Source of the DNA: Nocardia macrotermitis
GTDB taxonomy: Bacteria > Actinomycetota > Actinomycetes > Mycobacteriales > Mycobacteriaceae
Direction: 5' to 3'
Length of the DNA: 64,000 bases
Assembly (NCBI RefSeq): GCF_009604405.1
Contig: NZ_WEGK01000009.1
Span: forward strand, 248,001 to 312,000
The translations under genes and the position numbers were made by a program. Positions 1 through 7,924 of this stretch are shown in pieces (the first letter of the stretch is position 1; each line of letters starts with the position of its first letter). The notes beneath the pieces were generated by a model that saw nothing but the letters and a program-made list of their open reading frames with translations, had not been told where the DNA came from and did no database searches.

Positions 1-54
1 GCCGCCCGGCTGGCGCTGCGGGATCTACGCCGTCCGCGGTGGCGCAGGTCGTGA
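1..54 (+). CDS. 3' end of an upstream gene (partial)
   Basis: Frame 1 reads open from the window edge for 17 codons (AARLALRDLRRPRWRRS) to a TGA at 52-54. This stop overlaps a GTG at 51 that opens the next gene (GTGA overlap), so it probably is the tail of a gene co-transcribed with the carotenoid genes. Too little sequence is present to name a function. Confidence 0.45.
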   Translation, partial: AARLALRDLRRPRWRRS

Positions 55-869
55 GGGCGCGGGCGGTCCGCGCCGCGGTCCGCCGGATGCCCGCGGTCGC
101 GGCCGTGCTGCTGGTCCTCACCCAGATCACCTATCCGCTGGCCACGGGCGTCGCGCGGGACCGGGTGACCGCGGCGGTGGTCCTGCTGTCCGCACTCACC
201 GCCGTGACGCACGCCTGGGCGACCCGTGGACCGCGCTGGGCGGCCGGACTGCTGCTGATCGTGTCCGGGCTCGGCCTGGTCGCCGAGATCTGCGGTGTGA
301 CAACGGGATTTCCCTTCGGCTGCTACGACTACGCGCGGCACCGCCTCGGCCCGGAACTGGCCGGGGTGCCGCTGCTGGTGCCGCTGGCCTGGACGGGCGG
401 GCTGTATCCGGTCTGGGTCGTGGCCGGACTGCTGAGTCCGCCCGGCACACCACGCGCCCGGACACGTATCCCGCTGACCGCCCTCGGCGCGGTCGGCTGG
501 GATCTGTTCCTGGACCCGCAGATGGTGTCCGCCGGACAGTGGACCTGGTGCTCGCCGCTGCCCGGACTGCCGGGCACCCCGCAGATCCCGTACACGAACT
601 ATCTGGGCTGGTTCGCGGTCGCGCTGCTGATGGCCGCGTTACTGGAACTGCTGGACCGCGCCGACGTCCCGGCGGACCGCGGACCCGCTGTCCCGGTGGC
701 GGTGTTCCTGTGGACCTGGCTGGGTTCCACCCTCGCCCACGCGGTCTTCCTGGGCCTTCCCGCCTCGGCGGGGTACGGATTCCTCGGCCTGGGCCTGCTC
801 GGTGTCCCGCTGCTGTACACCTCGGCCCGTCGCATGCCGGTCCGCTCGGCGGGCCATGGCACGATGTGA
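51..869 (+). CDS. cruF: CruF-like carotenoid hydratase (DUF422 family)
   Basis: Polytopic membrane protein of 272 aa with about eight hydrophobic segments, matching the Caroten_synth/DUF422 family, whose known members (CruF) hydrate the 1',2' end of acyclic carotenoid ends. The family-like WDLFLDPQM segment and the NYLGWF segment are visible. I choose GTG at 51 because it overlaps the preceding TGA (GTGA coupling); GTG at 39 is in frame and would add four residues. lppM starts 3 nt downstream and a glycosyltransferase follows, an arrangement recalling cyanobacterial CruF/CruG, in which hydration is followed by 2'-O-glycosylation. The family is well supported; the exact substrate is inferred. 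Confidence 0.83.
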   Translation: MRARAVRAAVRRMPAVAAVLLVLTQITYPLATGVARDRVTAAVVLLSALTAVTHAWATRGPRWAAGLLLIVSGLGLVAEICGVTTGFPFGCYDYARHRLGPELAGVPLLVPLAWTGGLYPVWVVAGLLSPPGTPRARTRIPLTALGAVGWDLFLDPQMVSAGQWTWCSPLPGLPGTPQIPYTNYLGWFAVALLMAALLELLDRADVPADRGPAVPVAVFLWTWLGSTLAHAVFLGLPASAGYGFLGLGLLGVPLLYTSARRMPVRSAGHGTM

Positions 870-872
870 GCC

Positions 873-1634
873 GTGCAGCCGAGTCCGACACCACCGATGC
901 CCGACGTCGCGAGCGCACCACCGCGCCGCGGCCCGCAGCCCCCGACGCGCCGTCGCGCCTGGTCGGCGGTATTCCTGCTGGCCATGCTGTTGCCCCTGCT
1001 GGCGGGCTGCCTGCGGGTGCAGGTCTCGATGGGCGTGTCCTCGAACGACCGGGTGTCCGGCCATATCGTCGTCGCGGTGGTCCCGGCCAACGACAAGGAC
1101 AAGGGACCGCAGCTCAAGGTGCCGCCCGCGCTGTCGGCCAAGGTGCGCGTCGAGGCGTACAGCCAGGACGGCTACATGGGCAGCCAGGTGTATTTCGACG
1201 ATCTGACCTTCGGTGAGGTCGGCGAACTGGGCGGCCTGTCCGATCAGACGCAGGGCATGTTCAACCTGCAGTTCGTCCGGACCGGCGATCTGGTCACGCT
1301 GACCGGCCGCGCGGACCTGAAGTCGGTGCCGCCGCAGGGTTCGGACGTCCAGTTCACCGTCGCGTTCCCGGCCCGGGTGGCCACCACCAACGGCACCCGC
1401 GACGGCGATTCGGTGGTGTCCTGGAAACTGCCCGCCGGAGATGTGAGCACGGTGCGGGCCGAGGCCACCTATGCTGATCCGAACACCCGGTCGTTCGCCG
1501 GATGGGCCGGGATCGTCGGTGGTATCACGCTCGCGGTCGCCGCGCTGGTGGCCGTCATCGCGTATCTGAGCCGGAACCCGACCCCGAATTACGTTGCGCG
1601 CCTGCGTGAACCGCGTCCGCGCGAGAAGGTCTGA
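873..1634 (+). CDS. lppM: LppM-like lipoprotein (DUF3153)
   Basis: Predicted lipoprotein of 253 aa. An arginine-rich N-terminus leads to a hydrophobic stretch and the lipobox LLAGC with the lipidated Cys near residue 46, and a second membrane helix lies near the C-terminus (about 210-233). This matches mycobacterial LppM (Rv2171), an envelope lipoprotein linked in the literature to phagosome trafficking and lipoglycan handling. The GTG start is 3 nt after cruF; an in-frame ATG at 897 is an alternative that would shorten the N-region. The gene sits between carotenoid genes, but metF and idsA2 follow in the order known from M. tuberculosis, which supports orthology. Confidence 0.85.
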   Translation: MQPSPTPPMPDVASAPPRRGPQPPTRRRAWSAVFLLAMLLPLLAGCLRVQVSMGVSSNDRVSGHIVVAVVPANDKDKGPQLKVPPALSAKVRVEAYSQDGYMGSQVYFDDLTFGEVGELGGLSDQTQGMFNLQFVRTGDLVTLTGRADLKSVPPQGSDVQFTVAFPARVATTNGTRDGDSVVSWKLPAGDVSTVRAEATYADPNTRSFAGWAGIVGGITLAVAALVAVIAYLSRNPTPNYVARLREPRPREKV

Positions 1635-1644
1635 ACGGAAACGT

Positions 1645-2823
1645 ATGAGAACTCTGGTGCGCGGCGCGGTCGTCGCCGGAACGGCCGTCTCGGCGACGGG
1701 CTGTGCCCTGACCGTGCTGAACCGGCTCACCGTGCGACGGCTCGGAGTGGTCGGCCCGCCGGTGATCGAGCCGGTGACCGTCTGCATCCCGGCGCGGGAC
1801 GAGGCGACACGACTGCCCGGCCTGATCGCGGATCTGCGTGGGCAGCACGGAGTTTCGCGGATGCGGGTGCTGATCCTGGACGACGGGTCCGGGGACGAGA
1901 CCTACGCGGCGGCGGTCGCGGCGGCCGGGGACGACGAGCGGTTCACCATCGTCACCGCGCGGATCGAGGCGCGGCCCGGCTGGACCGGCAAGTCCGCCGC
2001 GTGCGACCGGCTGGCCGAGATCGCCTGGGCGAACGCGGATTCCGATGATCCGCCGGCGGGCGCGCTGATCTTCCTGGACGCGGACGTGCGGATCGGGGCC
2101 GGTGCGATCGCGGCCGCGGTTGGCGAATTGCGCCGCACGGGTGCGGGTCTGGTGTCGCCGTGGCCGCGGCAACTGGCCGGGTCGTTCGCCGAGACGCTGG
2201 TGCAGCCGCTGCTGTGCTGGTCCTGGGCCGCGACGTTGCCGGTGCGACTCGCCGGACGCAGCCTGTGGCCTTCCACGGCGGTGTCCTGCGGGCAGTTCCT
2301 GGCCTTCGACGCTGCCGCCTATCGCGCGGCGGGCGGGCATGCCGCGGTGGCCACGCAGGTGACCGAGGATCTGGCGCTGGCCCGGGAGGTGCGCCGGACC
2401 GGACGACGTACCGTCCTGGTGTCCGCGGGCCGCATCGCCAATACCCGGATGTACCGGGGCGCAACCGAACTCGACACCGGATACACCCGCTGGCTGTGGT
2501 CGGCCTACGGCTCCCCGGCGGGCAGTGCCGCGGTCGGCGCGACCGCCGCCCTGGCCTTCTGGGCCCCACCCCTGGCCGCCCTGTTCGGCCGCGGCGCCAC
2601 TCGACGCATCGGCCTGTTCGGCTATTCCTGCGCCGTGGCGAGCCGCCTGGTCGCCCGCTCCCTGGAATCCGGTGGGCCCCTGACCCCTTCGGACATCCCC
2701 GCCGCCCTGGCCCACCCGCTCTCGGTGGCCGCCTACCTACGCCTGTCGCTGCGCTCCCACCGCCGCCACCGCGCCGGCGCCCTCACCTGGAAGGGCCGCG
2801 CGGTCGCCGAACGCGTCAGCTGA
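1645..2823 (+). CDS. Family 2 glycosyltransferase, probably carotenoid glycosylation
   Basis: GT-A fold glycosyltransferase of 392 aa. An N-terminal hydrophobic anchor is followed by the nucleotide-sugar binding start CIPARDEATRL, the LDDGSGDE loop and a DAD motif (FLDADVRI), then hydrophobic segments near the C-terminus. The ATG at 1645 lies 10 nt after lppM with a purine-rich CGGAAA upstream; an in-frame start at 1594 would overlap lppM by 41 nt and is less likely. Proximity to the cruF-like gene suggests it glycosylates a hydroxylated carotenoid, as CruG or CrtQ-type enzymes do. Substrate is inferred from context only; an envelope glycolipid is the alternative. Confidence 0.78.
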   Translation: MRTLVRGAVVAGTAVSATGCALTVLNRLTVRRLGVVGPPVIEPVTVCIPARDEATRLPGLIADLRGQHGVSRMRVLILDDGSGDETYAAAVAAAGDDERFTIVTARIEARPGWTGKSAACDRLAEIAWANADSDDPPAGALIFLDADVRIGAGAIAAAVGELRRTGAGLVSPWPRQLAGSFAETLVQPLLCWSWAATLPVRLAGRSLWPSTAVSCGQFLAFDAAAYRAAGGHAAVATQVTEDLALAREVRRTGRRTVLVSAGRIANTRMYRGATELDTGYTRWLWSAYGSPAGSAAVGATAALAFWAPPLAALFGRGATRRIGLFGYSCAVASRLVARSLESGGPLTPSDIPAALAHPLSVAAYLRLSLRSHRRHRAGALTWKGRAVAERVS

Positions 2824-2827
2824 GGAC

Positions 2828-3050
2828 ACCGAATCCGCCTGCCCGACAGACCGTTCCGGGGCGGCAGCCACACACAACCGGGCTCGCTCGATGCAAGGGG
2901 CGGAGTGCGACCACGTACCGAATGCGCCTGCCCGACAGACTGTTCCGGGGCGGGCAGCCGCGCACAACCGGACTCGCTCGATGCGAGGGACGGAGTGCGA
3001 CGACGTGCCGAATGCGATTGCCCGACAGACTCTTCCGGCGTCGGGCGGCA
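2828..3050. repeat. Tandem repeat, 89-90 bp unit, about 2.5 copies
   Basis: Three successive copies begin with the same CCGAAT block at 2829, 2918 and 3008, each followed by a CCTGCCCGACAGAC-like block. Copies 1 and 2 are near full length; copy 3 diverges after about 40 bp. The array fills the space between the glycosyltransferase stop and the terminator at 3091. No coding function is visible. Confidence 0.85.
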
Positions 3051-3090
3051 ATGGGCTGCCGACGAAGTCGGCTGCTGTTCGAATCCTGTT

Positions 3091-3118
3091 GCCCGCCCGG
3101 CTGATTCGCCGGGCGGGC
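3091..3118. terminator. Bidirectional hairpin terminator
   Basis: An 11-bp perfect GC stem (GCCCGCCCGGC paired with GCCGGGCGGGC) encloses a 6-nt loop, TGATTC. It lies between the convergent glycosyltransferase and secreted-protein genes, as expected for a shared intrinsic terminator. There is no U tract, which is common in actinomycetes. Confidence 0.75.
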
Positions 3119-3131
3119 GCGGCGGGTCGGC

Positions 3132-3860
3132 TCAGGCGACCCGGGTGACGCCCACGGTGGGCAGGAACAGGCAGGTGTGGTTGCCGTTGTGCACGGTGCC
3201 GAAGACGGCGGCCAGGACGGTGCCCGAGCCGGTGTCGACCGGGACCGCGCGGACCCCGCCCATCGGCAGTGCGGTGCCGAGGAAGTTCTCGATGGCCTGC
3301 TGGGCCAGGGGGCGCATGGCCGGGAGGACCTGCGGCGGGACCATGGAGGCCGCGACGTCGGGCACCGAACCCATCGGGCTCATCCCGCTCTGCCCGGTGC
3401 TGGCGTTGAACCAGGCGACCTGCATACCGGAGGTGTCCGCGCCGTCCGGGCCCATCCCATAGGGCACGAAGGCGAACATCGTGTGTCCGGCCTTGACTGC
3501 CGACAGATCCACGCCCGGCACGCTCACTGTGGTCTTCGGCCACGGTCCGGGCACCGCGCCCGCAATGGCCGGAACCAGGCCCAGGCTGCTGCCGTCCGCG
3601 CAGAACGCCGACGCCGACGGATACAGGAACGGATTCATCCCGAACCGCTGCAAACCCTGGATCGCCTGCTGGTACGCACCGACCACATCGGTCTGCGCGA
3701 TCGCGCCCTGCCAGGCCGAGGTCACCGCCGACGCGGCAGCGGCCGCGGACGGCCCCGGCGGCGCCGCCGACGCGGCGGTGAAACCGGTGCAGGCCAGCGC
3801 GGCGGAAACGCTCACCACACCGGCGACACGGACGAGACTGCGCAATACGGCCATCGGCAT
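3132..3860 (-). CDS. Secreted protein of unknown function
   Basis: A 242-aa protein with an N-terminal signal peptide (hydrophobic VAGVVSVSAALACTGF ending in an Ala-rich AASAA cleavage region) and no further membrane helix, so it is probably secreted or envelope-associated. The mature part has two cysteines (one near SAFCADGS, one near the C-terminus in NHTCLFL) that could form a disulfide, and a conserved-looking FVPYG segment. I do not recognise a domain. The stop is 13 nt beyond the terminator hairpin shared with the convergent glycosyltransferase. The ATG at 3860 is the only start placing the signal peptide at the N-terminus, although the in-frame ATG two codons later would also serve. 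Confidence 0.72.
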   Translation of the reverse strand: MPMAVLRSLVRVAGVVSVSAALACTGFTAASAAPPGPSAAAAASAVTSAWQGAIAQTDVVGAYQQAIQGLQRFGMNPFLYPSASAFCADGSSLGLVPAIAGAVPGPWPKTTVSVPGVDLSAVKAGHTMFAFVPYGMGPDGADTSGMQVAWFNASTGQSGMSPMGSVPDVAASMVPPQVLPAMRPLAQQAIENFLGTALPMGGVRAVPVDTGSGTVLAAVFGTVHNGNHTCLFLPTVGVTRVA

Positions 3861-3940
3861 TCTCCTAAGTCGTCACGGGTGCGCGTGACTGTACGCGCCC
3901 GATCAGCACATGGGCCGCTAATCCGAGCGCGAAACGCCGA

Positions 3941-4936
3941 CTAGGCTTCGACCGGCGTCGGTGCCACGGTGTATCCGAGATTGGTGAGCACCTCGGTGGT
4001 CGCCTTGGCGAAGTTCAGGGTGATGAAATGCAGGCACGGCGCACCCTCGGCAATCAACCGCTGACCGATCTCGGTGGCGATCTCGATACCGACCTCGCGC
4101 ACCGCGTCCCGATTCGCCTCGGGGTCGTTGCCCGCCGCGCGTTCCAGCCGGGTCAGCAGCCCGGCCGGGAGCGGGCGGCCGGAGAGTTCCTCGGCACGCT
4201 GCACGGTCCGCAGCGAGGTGATCGGCATCAACTCCGGGATGATCGGCTTCTCGCCCTGCACCGGATCGCACGCGCTCACCCGATCCCGCAGGCGCAGATA
4301 GTGATCCACGTCGAAGAACATCTGCGTGATCGAATACTCCGCGCCCGCACGGAGTTTCGCGCACAGGAAGCGGGTGTCGTGGTCCAGGTCCGGCGAGCGG
4401 TGGTGACCCTGCGGGAACGACGCCACCCCGACATGGAAGTCACCCAGATCGCGCACCATGCGCACGAGTTCCTCGGCGTATTCCACGCCCTCGGGATGCT
4501 GCTCCCACTCCCCCAGCGGATCGCCGGGCGGATCACCGCGCAGCACCAGCAGATTGCGGATGCCGGCGTCGGCGTAGACGCCGACGATCGAACGCAGTTC
4601 CGCGACGCTGTGCGCGACAGCGGTCAGATGCGCGACCGTCAGCAGCGTCGTCTCCTGCGCCAGTTCGCCGGTCACGCGGGCGGTGCGGTCGCGGGTGGAG
4701 CCGCCCGCGCCGTAGGTCATCGAGACGAAAGCCGGGTGCATGCGCTCGAATTCGCGTGCCGCGCGCCACAGCCGGGCCTCGGCGGCCGAATCGCGCGGCG
4801 GATTGAATTCCACCGAGAACGGGATGGTCCCGTCGGGTCGCGGCCCCAGCCGCCCGACGACCGAAGGAGTTCCGGAAACCTGCGGCGGGCGGGGTCGGCC
4901 TGGGGTCGAGCGTCCCCGTACGTTGTCGAAACTCAC
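3941..4936 (-). CDS. metF: Methylenetetrahydrofolate reductase family protein
   Basis: A 331-aa TIM-barrel protein of the MTHFR family, which reduces 5,10-methylene-THF to 5-methyl-THF for methionine synthesis. Recognisable features are the SVEFNPPRD opening, SMTYGAGGSTRDRT, the LVLRGDPP strand, the QMFFDVDHY segment and PELMPI. It corresponds to M. tuberculosis Rv2172c, between lppM and idsA2. Mycobacterial members of this branch have been reported to work without bound flavin; whether that applies here cannot be read from the sequence. It is divergent from crtE with about 170 bp between the starts, so both promoters probably lie there. Confidence 0.86.
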   Translation of the reverse strand: MSFDNVRGRSTPGRPRPPQVSGTPSVVGRLGPRPDGTIPFSVEFNPPRDSAAEARLWRAAREFERMHPAFVSMTYGAGGSTRDRTARVTGELAQETTLLTVAHLTAVAHSVAELRSIVGVYADAGIRNLLVLRGDPPGDPLGEWEQHPEGVEYAEELVRMVRDLGDFHVGVASFPQGHHRSPDLDHDTRFLCAKLRAGAEYSITQMFFDVDHYLRLRDRVSACDPVQGEKPIIPELMPITSLRTVQRAEELSGRPLPAGLLTRLERAAGNDPEANRDAVREVGIEIATEIGQRLIAEGAPCLHFITLNFAKATTEVLTNLGYTVAPTPVEA

Positions 4937-5104
4937 CGGGCCAGTGTAGTGGTGCGACCTGCCGCACGGGCCGGGCCGTCCGCCGCGACCGGGCCGGACC
5001 GCGACGCAGTATCGTTCCCATCCAGGGACGCCCGCGCGTCCGAACCATATGCGTCAGTGTTTTTCATCGGTGCTGTCGCGGTAAGTCACCCCTGGGAGGT
5101 TCCG

Positions 5105-6214
5105 TTGTCGGCCGATACCTCGACACGTCCTGGTCCGGCGGCGGATGCGGCCGAACTGGTCGGCGCTGTCACCGAGGCGCTGAATCGGTTCTTCGCCACG
5201 CGCCGGGAGATCGTCGCCCAGCTGGGCCCGGTCTTCGTGGACGCGAGCGAGGCGCTACAGGATTTCGTGCTGCGCGGCGGCAAACGCACCCGTCCGGCCT
5301 TCGCCTGGACCGGGTGGCTGGGCGCGGGCGGCGATCCGGAGGGTCCGCAGGCCAGCGCGGTGCTGCACGCGTGCGCCGCGCTGGAACTGGTGCAGGCGTG
5401 CGCGCTGATCCACGACGACATCATCGATTCCTCACGCACCCGGCGCGGCTTCCCGACCGTGCACGTGGACTTCGAGACCCGTCACACCGCGCGCGAATGG
5501 GGCGGTGACGCAGGACATTTCGGCATCAGCGTCGGCATCCTGATCGGCGATCTGGCCCTGGCGTGGGCCGACGACATGGTCGCGGCGGCCCGGCTGGATC
5601 CGGCCGCGCGCGCCCGGTTCACCCCGGTCTGGGCGGCCATGCGCACCGAGGTGCTGGGTGGGCAGCTGCTGGACATCCACGGTGAAGCCGGTGCCGACGA
5701 TTCAGTGGAGTCGGCGATGCGGGTGAACCGGTACAAGACGGCCTCCTACACGATCGAGCGGCCGCTGCATCTGGGCGCGGCGCTGGCCGACGCCGATCCG
5801 CCGTTGATCACGGCGTACCGCACCTTCGGCACCGATATCGGGCTGGCCTTCCAGCTGCGCGACGATCTGCTCGGCGTCTTCGGCGATCCGGCGGTGACCG
5901 GCAAACCCTCCGGCGATGATCTGCGCGAGGGTAAGCGCACGGTGCTGATCGCGGAGGCGCTGCGGCGCGCGGATGCCACCGATCCGGCCGCGGCCGCACT
6001 GCTGCGCGAACGCCTGGGCACCGATCTGACCTCCGACGAGGTGGACCGGTTGCGGGAGGTCATCACCGGGTTGGGCGCGGTCGACGACGTGGAGCGGCGG
6101 ATCACCGAGCTCACCGAGCAGGGCCTCGCGGCGCTGGCGGGATGTTCCGCGACGCCCGCGGCCAAGCGACGGCTCGAGGCGATGGCCCGCGCGGCCACCC
6201 GACGCGTCGCATGA
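5105..6214 (+). CDS. crtE: Geranylgeranyl diphosphate synthase (CrtE/IdsA-type)
   Basis: Trans-isoprenyl diphosphate synthase of 369 aa that condenses IPP with allylic diphosphates. The GGKRTRP motif is at about 58-64, the first Asp-rich motif DDIID at 104-108, and the second, in QLRDDLLGVFGD, at about 250. The TTG at 5105 is preceded by a strong GGGAGG at 5-nt spacing; an in-frame GTG at 5057 would add 16 residues without a better site. The stop overlaps the crtI ATG (ATGA). It occupies the idsA2 position of M. tuberculosis, but coupling to crtI indicates that GGPP for phytoene is its main product here. Confidence 0.88.
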   Translation: MSADTSTRPGPAADAAELVGAVTEALNRFFATRREIVAQLGPVFVDASEALQDFVLRGGKRTRPAFAWTGWLGAGGDPEGPQASAVLHACAALELVQACALIHDDIIDSSRTRRGFPTVHVDFETRHTAREWGGDAGHFGISVGILIGDLALAWADDMVAAARLDPAARARFTPVWAAMRTEVLGGQLLDIHGEAGADDSVESAMRVNRYKTASYTIERPLHLGAALADADPPLITAYRTFGTDIGLAFQLRDDLLGVFGDPAVTGKPSGDDLREGKRTVLIAEALRRADATDPAAAALLRERLGTDLTSDEVDRLREVITGLGAVDDVERRITELTEQGLAALAGCSATPAAKRRLEAMARAATRRVA

Positions 6215-7794
6215 GGACGGTCACCGGACGCACCGATCGCGTGATCGTGGTCGGCGCGGGGCTGTCGGGGTTGTCCGCGGCGCTGCATCTGGTCGGTTCC
6301 GGACGCGAGGTCACCGTGCTCGAGCGGGCCGACCATCCCGGCGGGCGGGTCGGGGTGTATCGCGGGCCGGATTACGAGATCGATTCCGGGGCAACGGTTC
6401 TCACCGTGCCCGGACTCATCGACGAGGCGCTGGGCGCGGTCGGTGAGGACAGCACGTCGCGGGGGTTGCGCATCCATCGGCTCGCCCCGGCCTATCGGGC
6501 GCGGTTCGCCGACGAATCGACCATCTCGGTGTTCTCCGATCCGGAGCAGATGGCCGCCGAGGTGACGCGGACCTGCGGACCGGACGAGGCCGAGCGGTAC
6601 CGGCAGCTGCGTGCCTGGCTGGCCCGCATCTACGGCGCGGCCTACGGCGAGTTCATGGACACCAATTTCGATTCCCCGCTGGACATGGTCACCATCGGCC
6701 GCAAGCGGGCGGCGCTGATCGAGCTGGTGCGGGCGGGCGCGTTCGGGCGGCTGGGCCCGCATGTGCGGCGGACGCTGCGCGACGAGCGGCTGGCCCGGCT
6801 GTTCACCTTCCAGGCCCTGTACGCCGGGATGGCTCCCGCGCAGGCGCTCGGGGTGTACGGATCGATTCCGCACATGGACACCTCGCTGGGCGTGTACTTC
6901 CCCGGGGGCGGAATGCGGGCGGTGACCGCGGCGCTGGCCGGTGCGTTCACCGACGCGGGCGGGCGCCTCGAACTGGGCGTCGAGGTGACCGGGATCGAGT
7001 ACCGCGACGGCCGGGCACACCGGGTGCGCACCGACGCGGGCGGCTACGACTGCGACGCGGTGGTGCTCACCGCCGATCTGGGTTCACTGTCGCGCTTCGG
7101 GATCCCCCGGCGGCGTCCGCTGCGCGCGGCACCGTCGGCGGTGGTCGCGCACGGCACCGTTCCGGCCGAGATCGCCGCGCGCTGGCCGGTGCAGGCCCAT
7201 CACACCATCGAATTCGGCCGCGCCTGGGATCGCACGTTCACCGAGATCGCCGCGCGACGTGGCCGGGGCCGCACGATGAGCGATCCGTCCCTGCTGCTGA
7301 CCCGTCCCGCACTCAGCGATCCGGGACTGTTCATCGAGCGCGACACCCGGCACGAGCCGTTCTCGCTGCTGGCTCCCTGCCCGAATCTGGTTGCCGCGCC
7401 GCTGGATTGGCCCCGGCTGGGCCCGGCCTACCTGCGCGAGCTGCTGCACGTCCTGGAACAGCGCGGCTATCACGGCATCGCCGAACATTTCACCGTCGAC
7501 CACCTGGACACCCCGCGCACCTGGGCCGATCAGGGCATGATCGCCGGAACCCCGTTCTCGGCGGCGCATCTGTTCCGGCAGACCGGGCCGTTCCGCACCC
7601 GCAATCTGCCACGCTCGGCGGCGAACGTCGTGCTGGCCGGTTGCGGGACCACGCCGGGCGTCGGAGTGCCCACGACACTGCTGTCCGGGAAGCTCGCCGC
7701 CCAGCGCATCACCGGATCGGATACGCCCCGTGGACCGGTCGCGCGGCCCGCCCGCACCGGATCGGCGAACGCCGCGACGGGCGTCGCCGGGTGA
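6211..7794 (+). CDS. crtI: Phytoene desaturase CrtI
   Basis: FAD-dependent carotenoid desaturase of 527 aa that converts phytoene stepwise to lycopene. The N-terminal Rossmann motif VIVVGAGLSGLSAALHL binds FAD, a PGGGMRAV segment lies mid-protein, and the C-terminal AGCGTTPGVGVPTTLLSG matches the bacterial-type CRTI signature. The start at 6211 overlaps the crtE stop in ATGA, giving translational coupling; an upstream in-frame start at 6142 lies inside crtE and is rejected. mptA follows after about 130 bp. Confidence 0.92.
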   Translation: MRTVTGRTDRVIVVGAGLSGLSAALHLVGSGREVTVLERADHPGGRVGVYRGPDYEIDSGATVLTVPGLIDEALGAVGEDSTSRGLRIHRLAPAYRARFADESTISVFSDPEQMAAEVTRTCGPDEAERYRQLRAWLARIYGAAYGEFMDTNFDSPLDMVTIGRKRAALIELVRAGAFGRLGPHVRRTLRDERLARLFTFQALYAGMAPAQALGVYGSIPHMDTSLGVYFPGGGMRAVTAALAGAFTDAGGRLELGVEVTGIEYRDGRAHRVRTDAGGYDCDAVVLTADLGSLSRFGIPRRRPLRAAPSAVVAHGTVPAEIAARWPVQAHHTIEFGRAWDRTFTEIAARRGRGRTMSDPSLLLTRPALSDPGLFIERDTRHEPFSLLAPCPNLVAAPLDWPRLGPAYLRELLHVLEQRGYHGIAEHFTVDHLDTPRTWADQGMIAGTPFSAAHLFRQTGPFRTRNLPRSAANVVLAGCGTTPGVGVPTTLLSGKLAAQRITGSDTPRGPVARPARTGSANAATGVAG

Positions 7795-7924
7795 GTTACC
7801 GCCATACCGACATACAATGCGTGCCGACCGGCGCGATAGTGTTCCCGACAGGACTATTAAACTGGCCCGCGACCCAATGACCGCAGTTTCGACCGCACGT
7901 GATTCCCGGGGGGAACGACGACCT

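Noticed and set aside
3044..3100. tRNA-like 3' half (GTTCGAATCC T-loop-like sequence with complementary ends)
   Set aside because: The complementary ends are only about 56 nt apart and there is no D-arm or anticodon arm in place, so it is not a tRNA gene; it overlaps a repeat copy and terminator.
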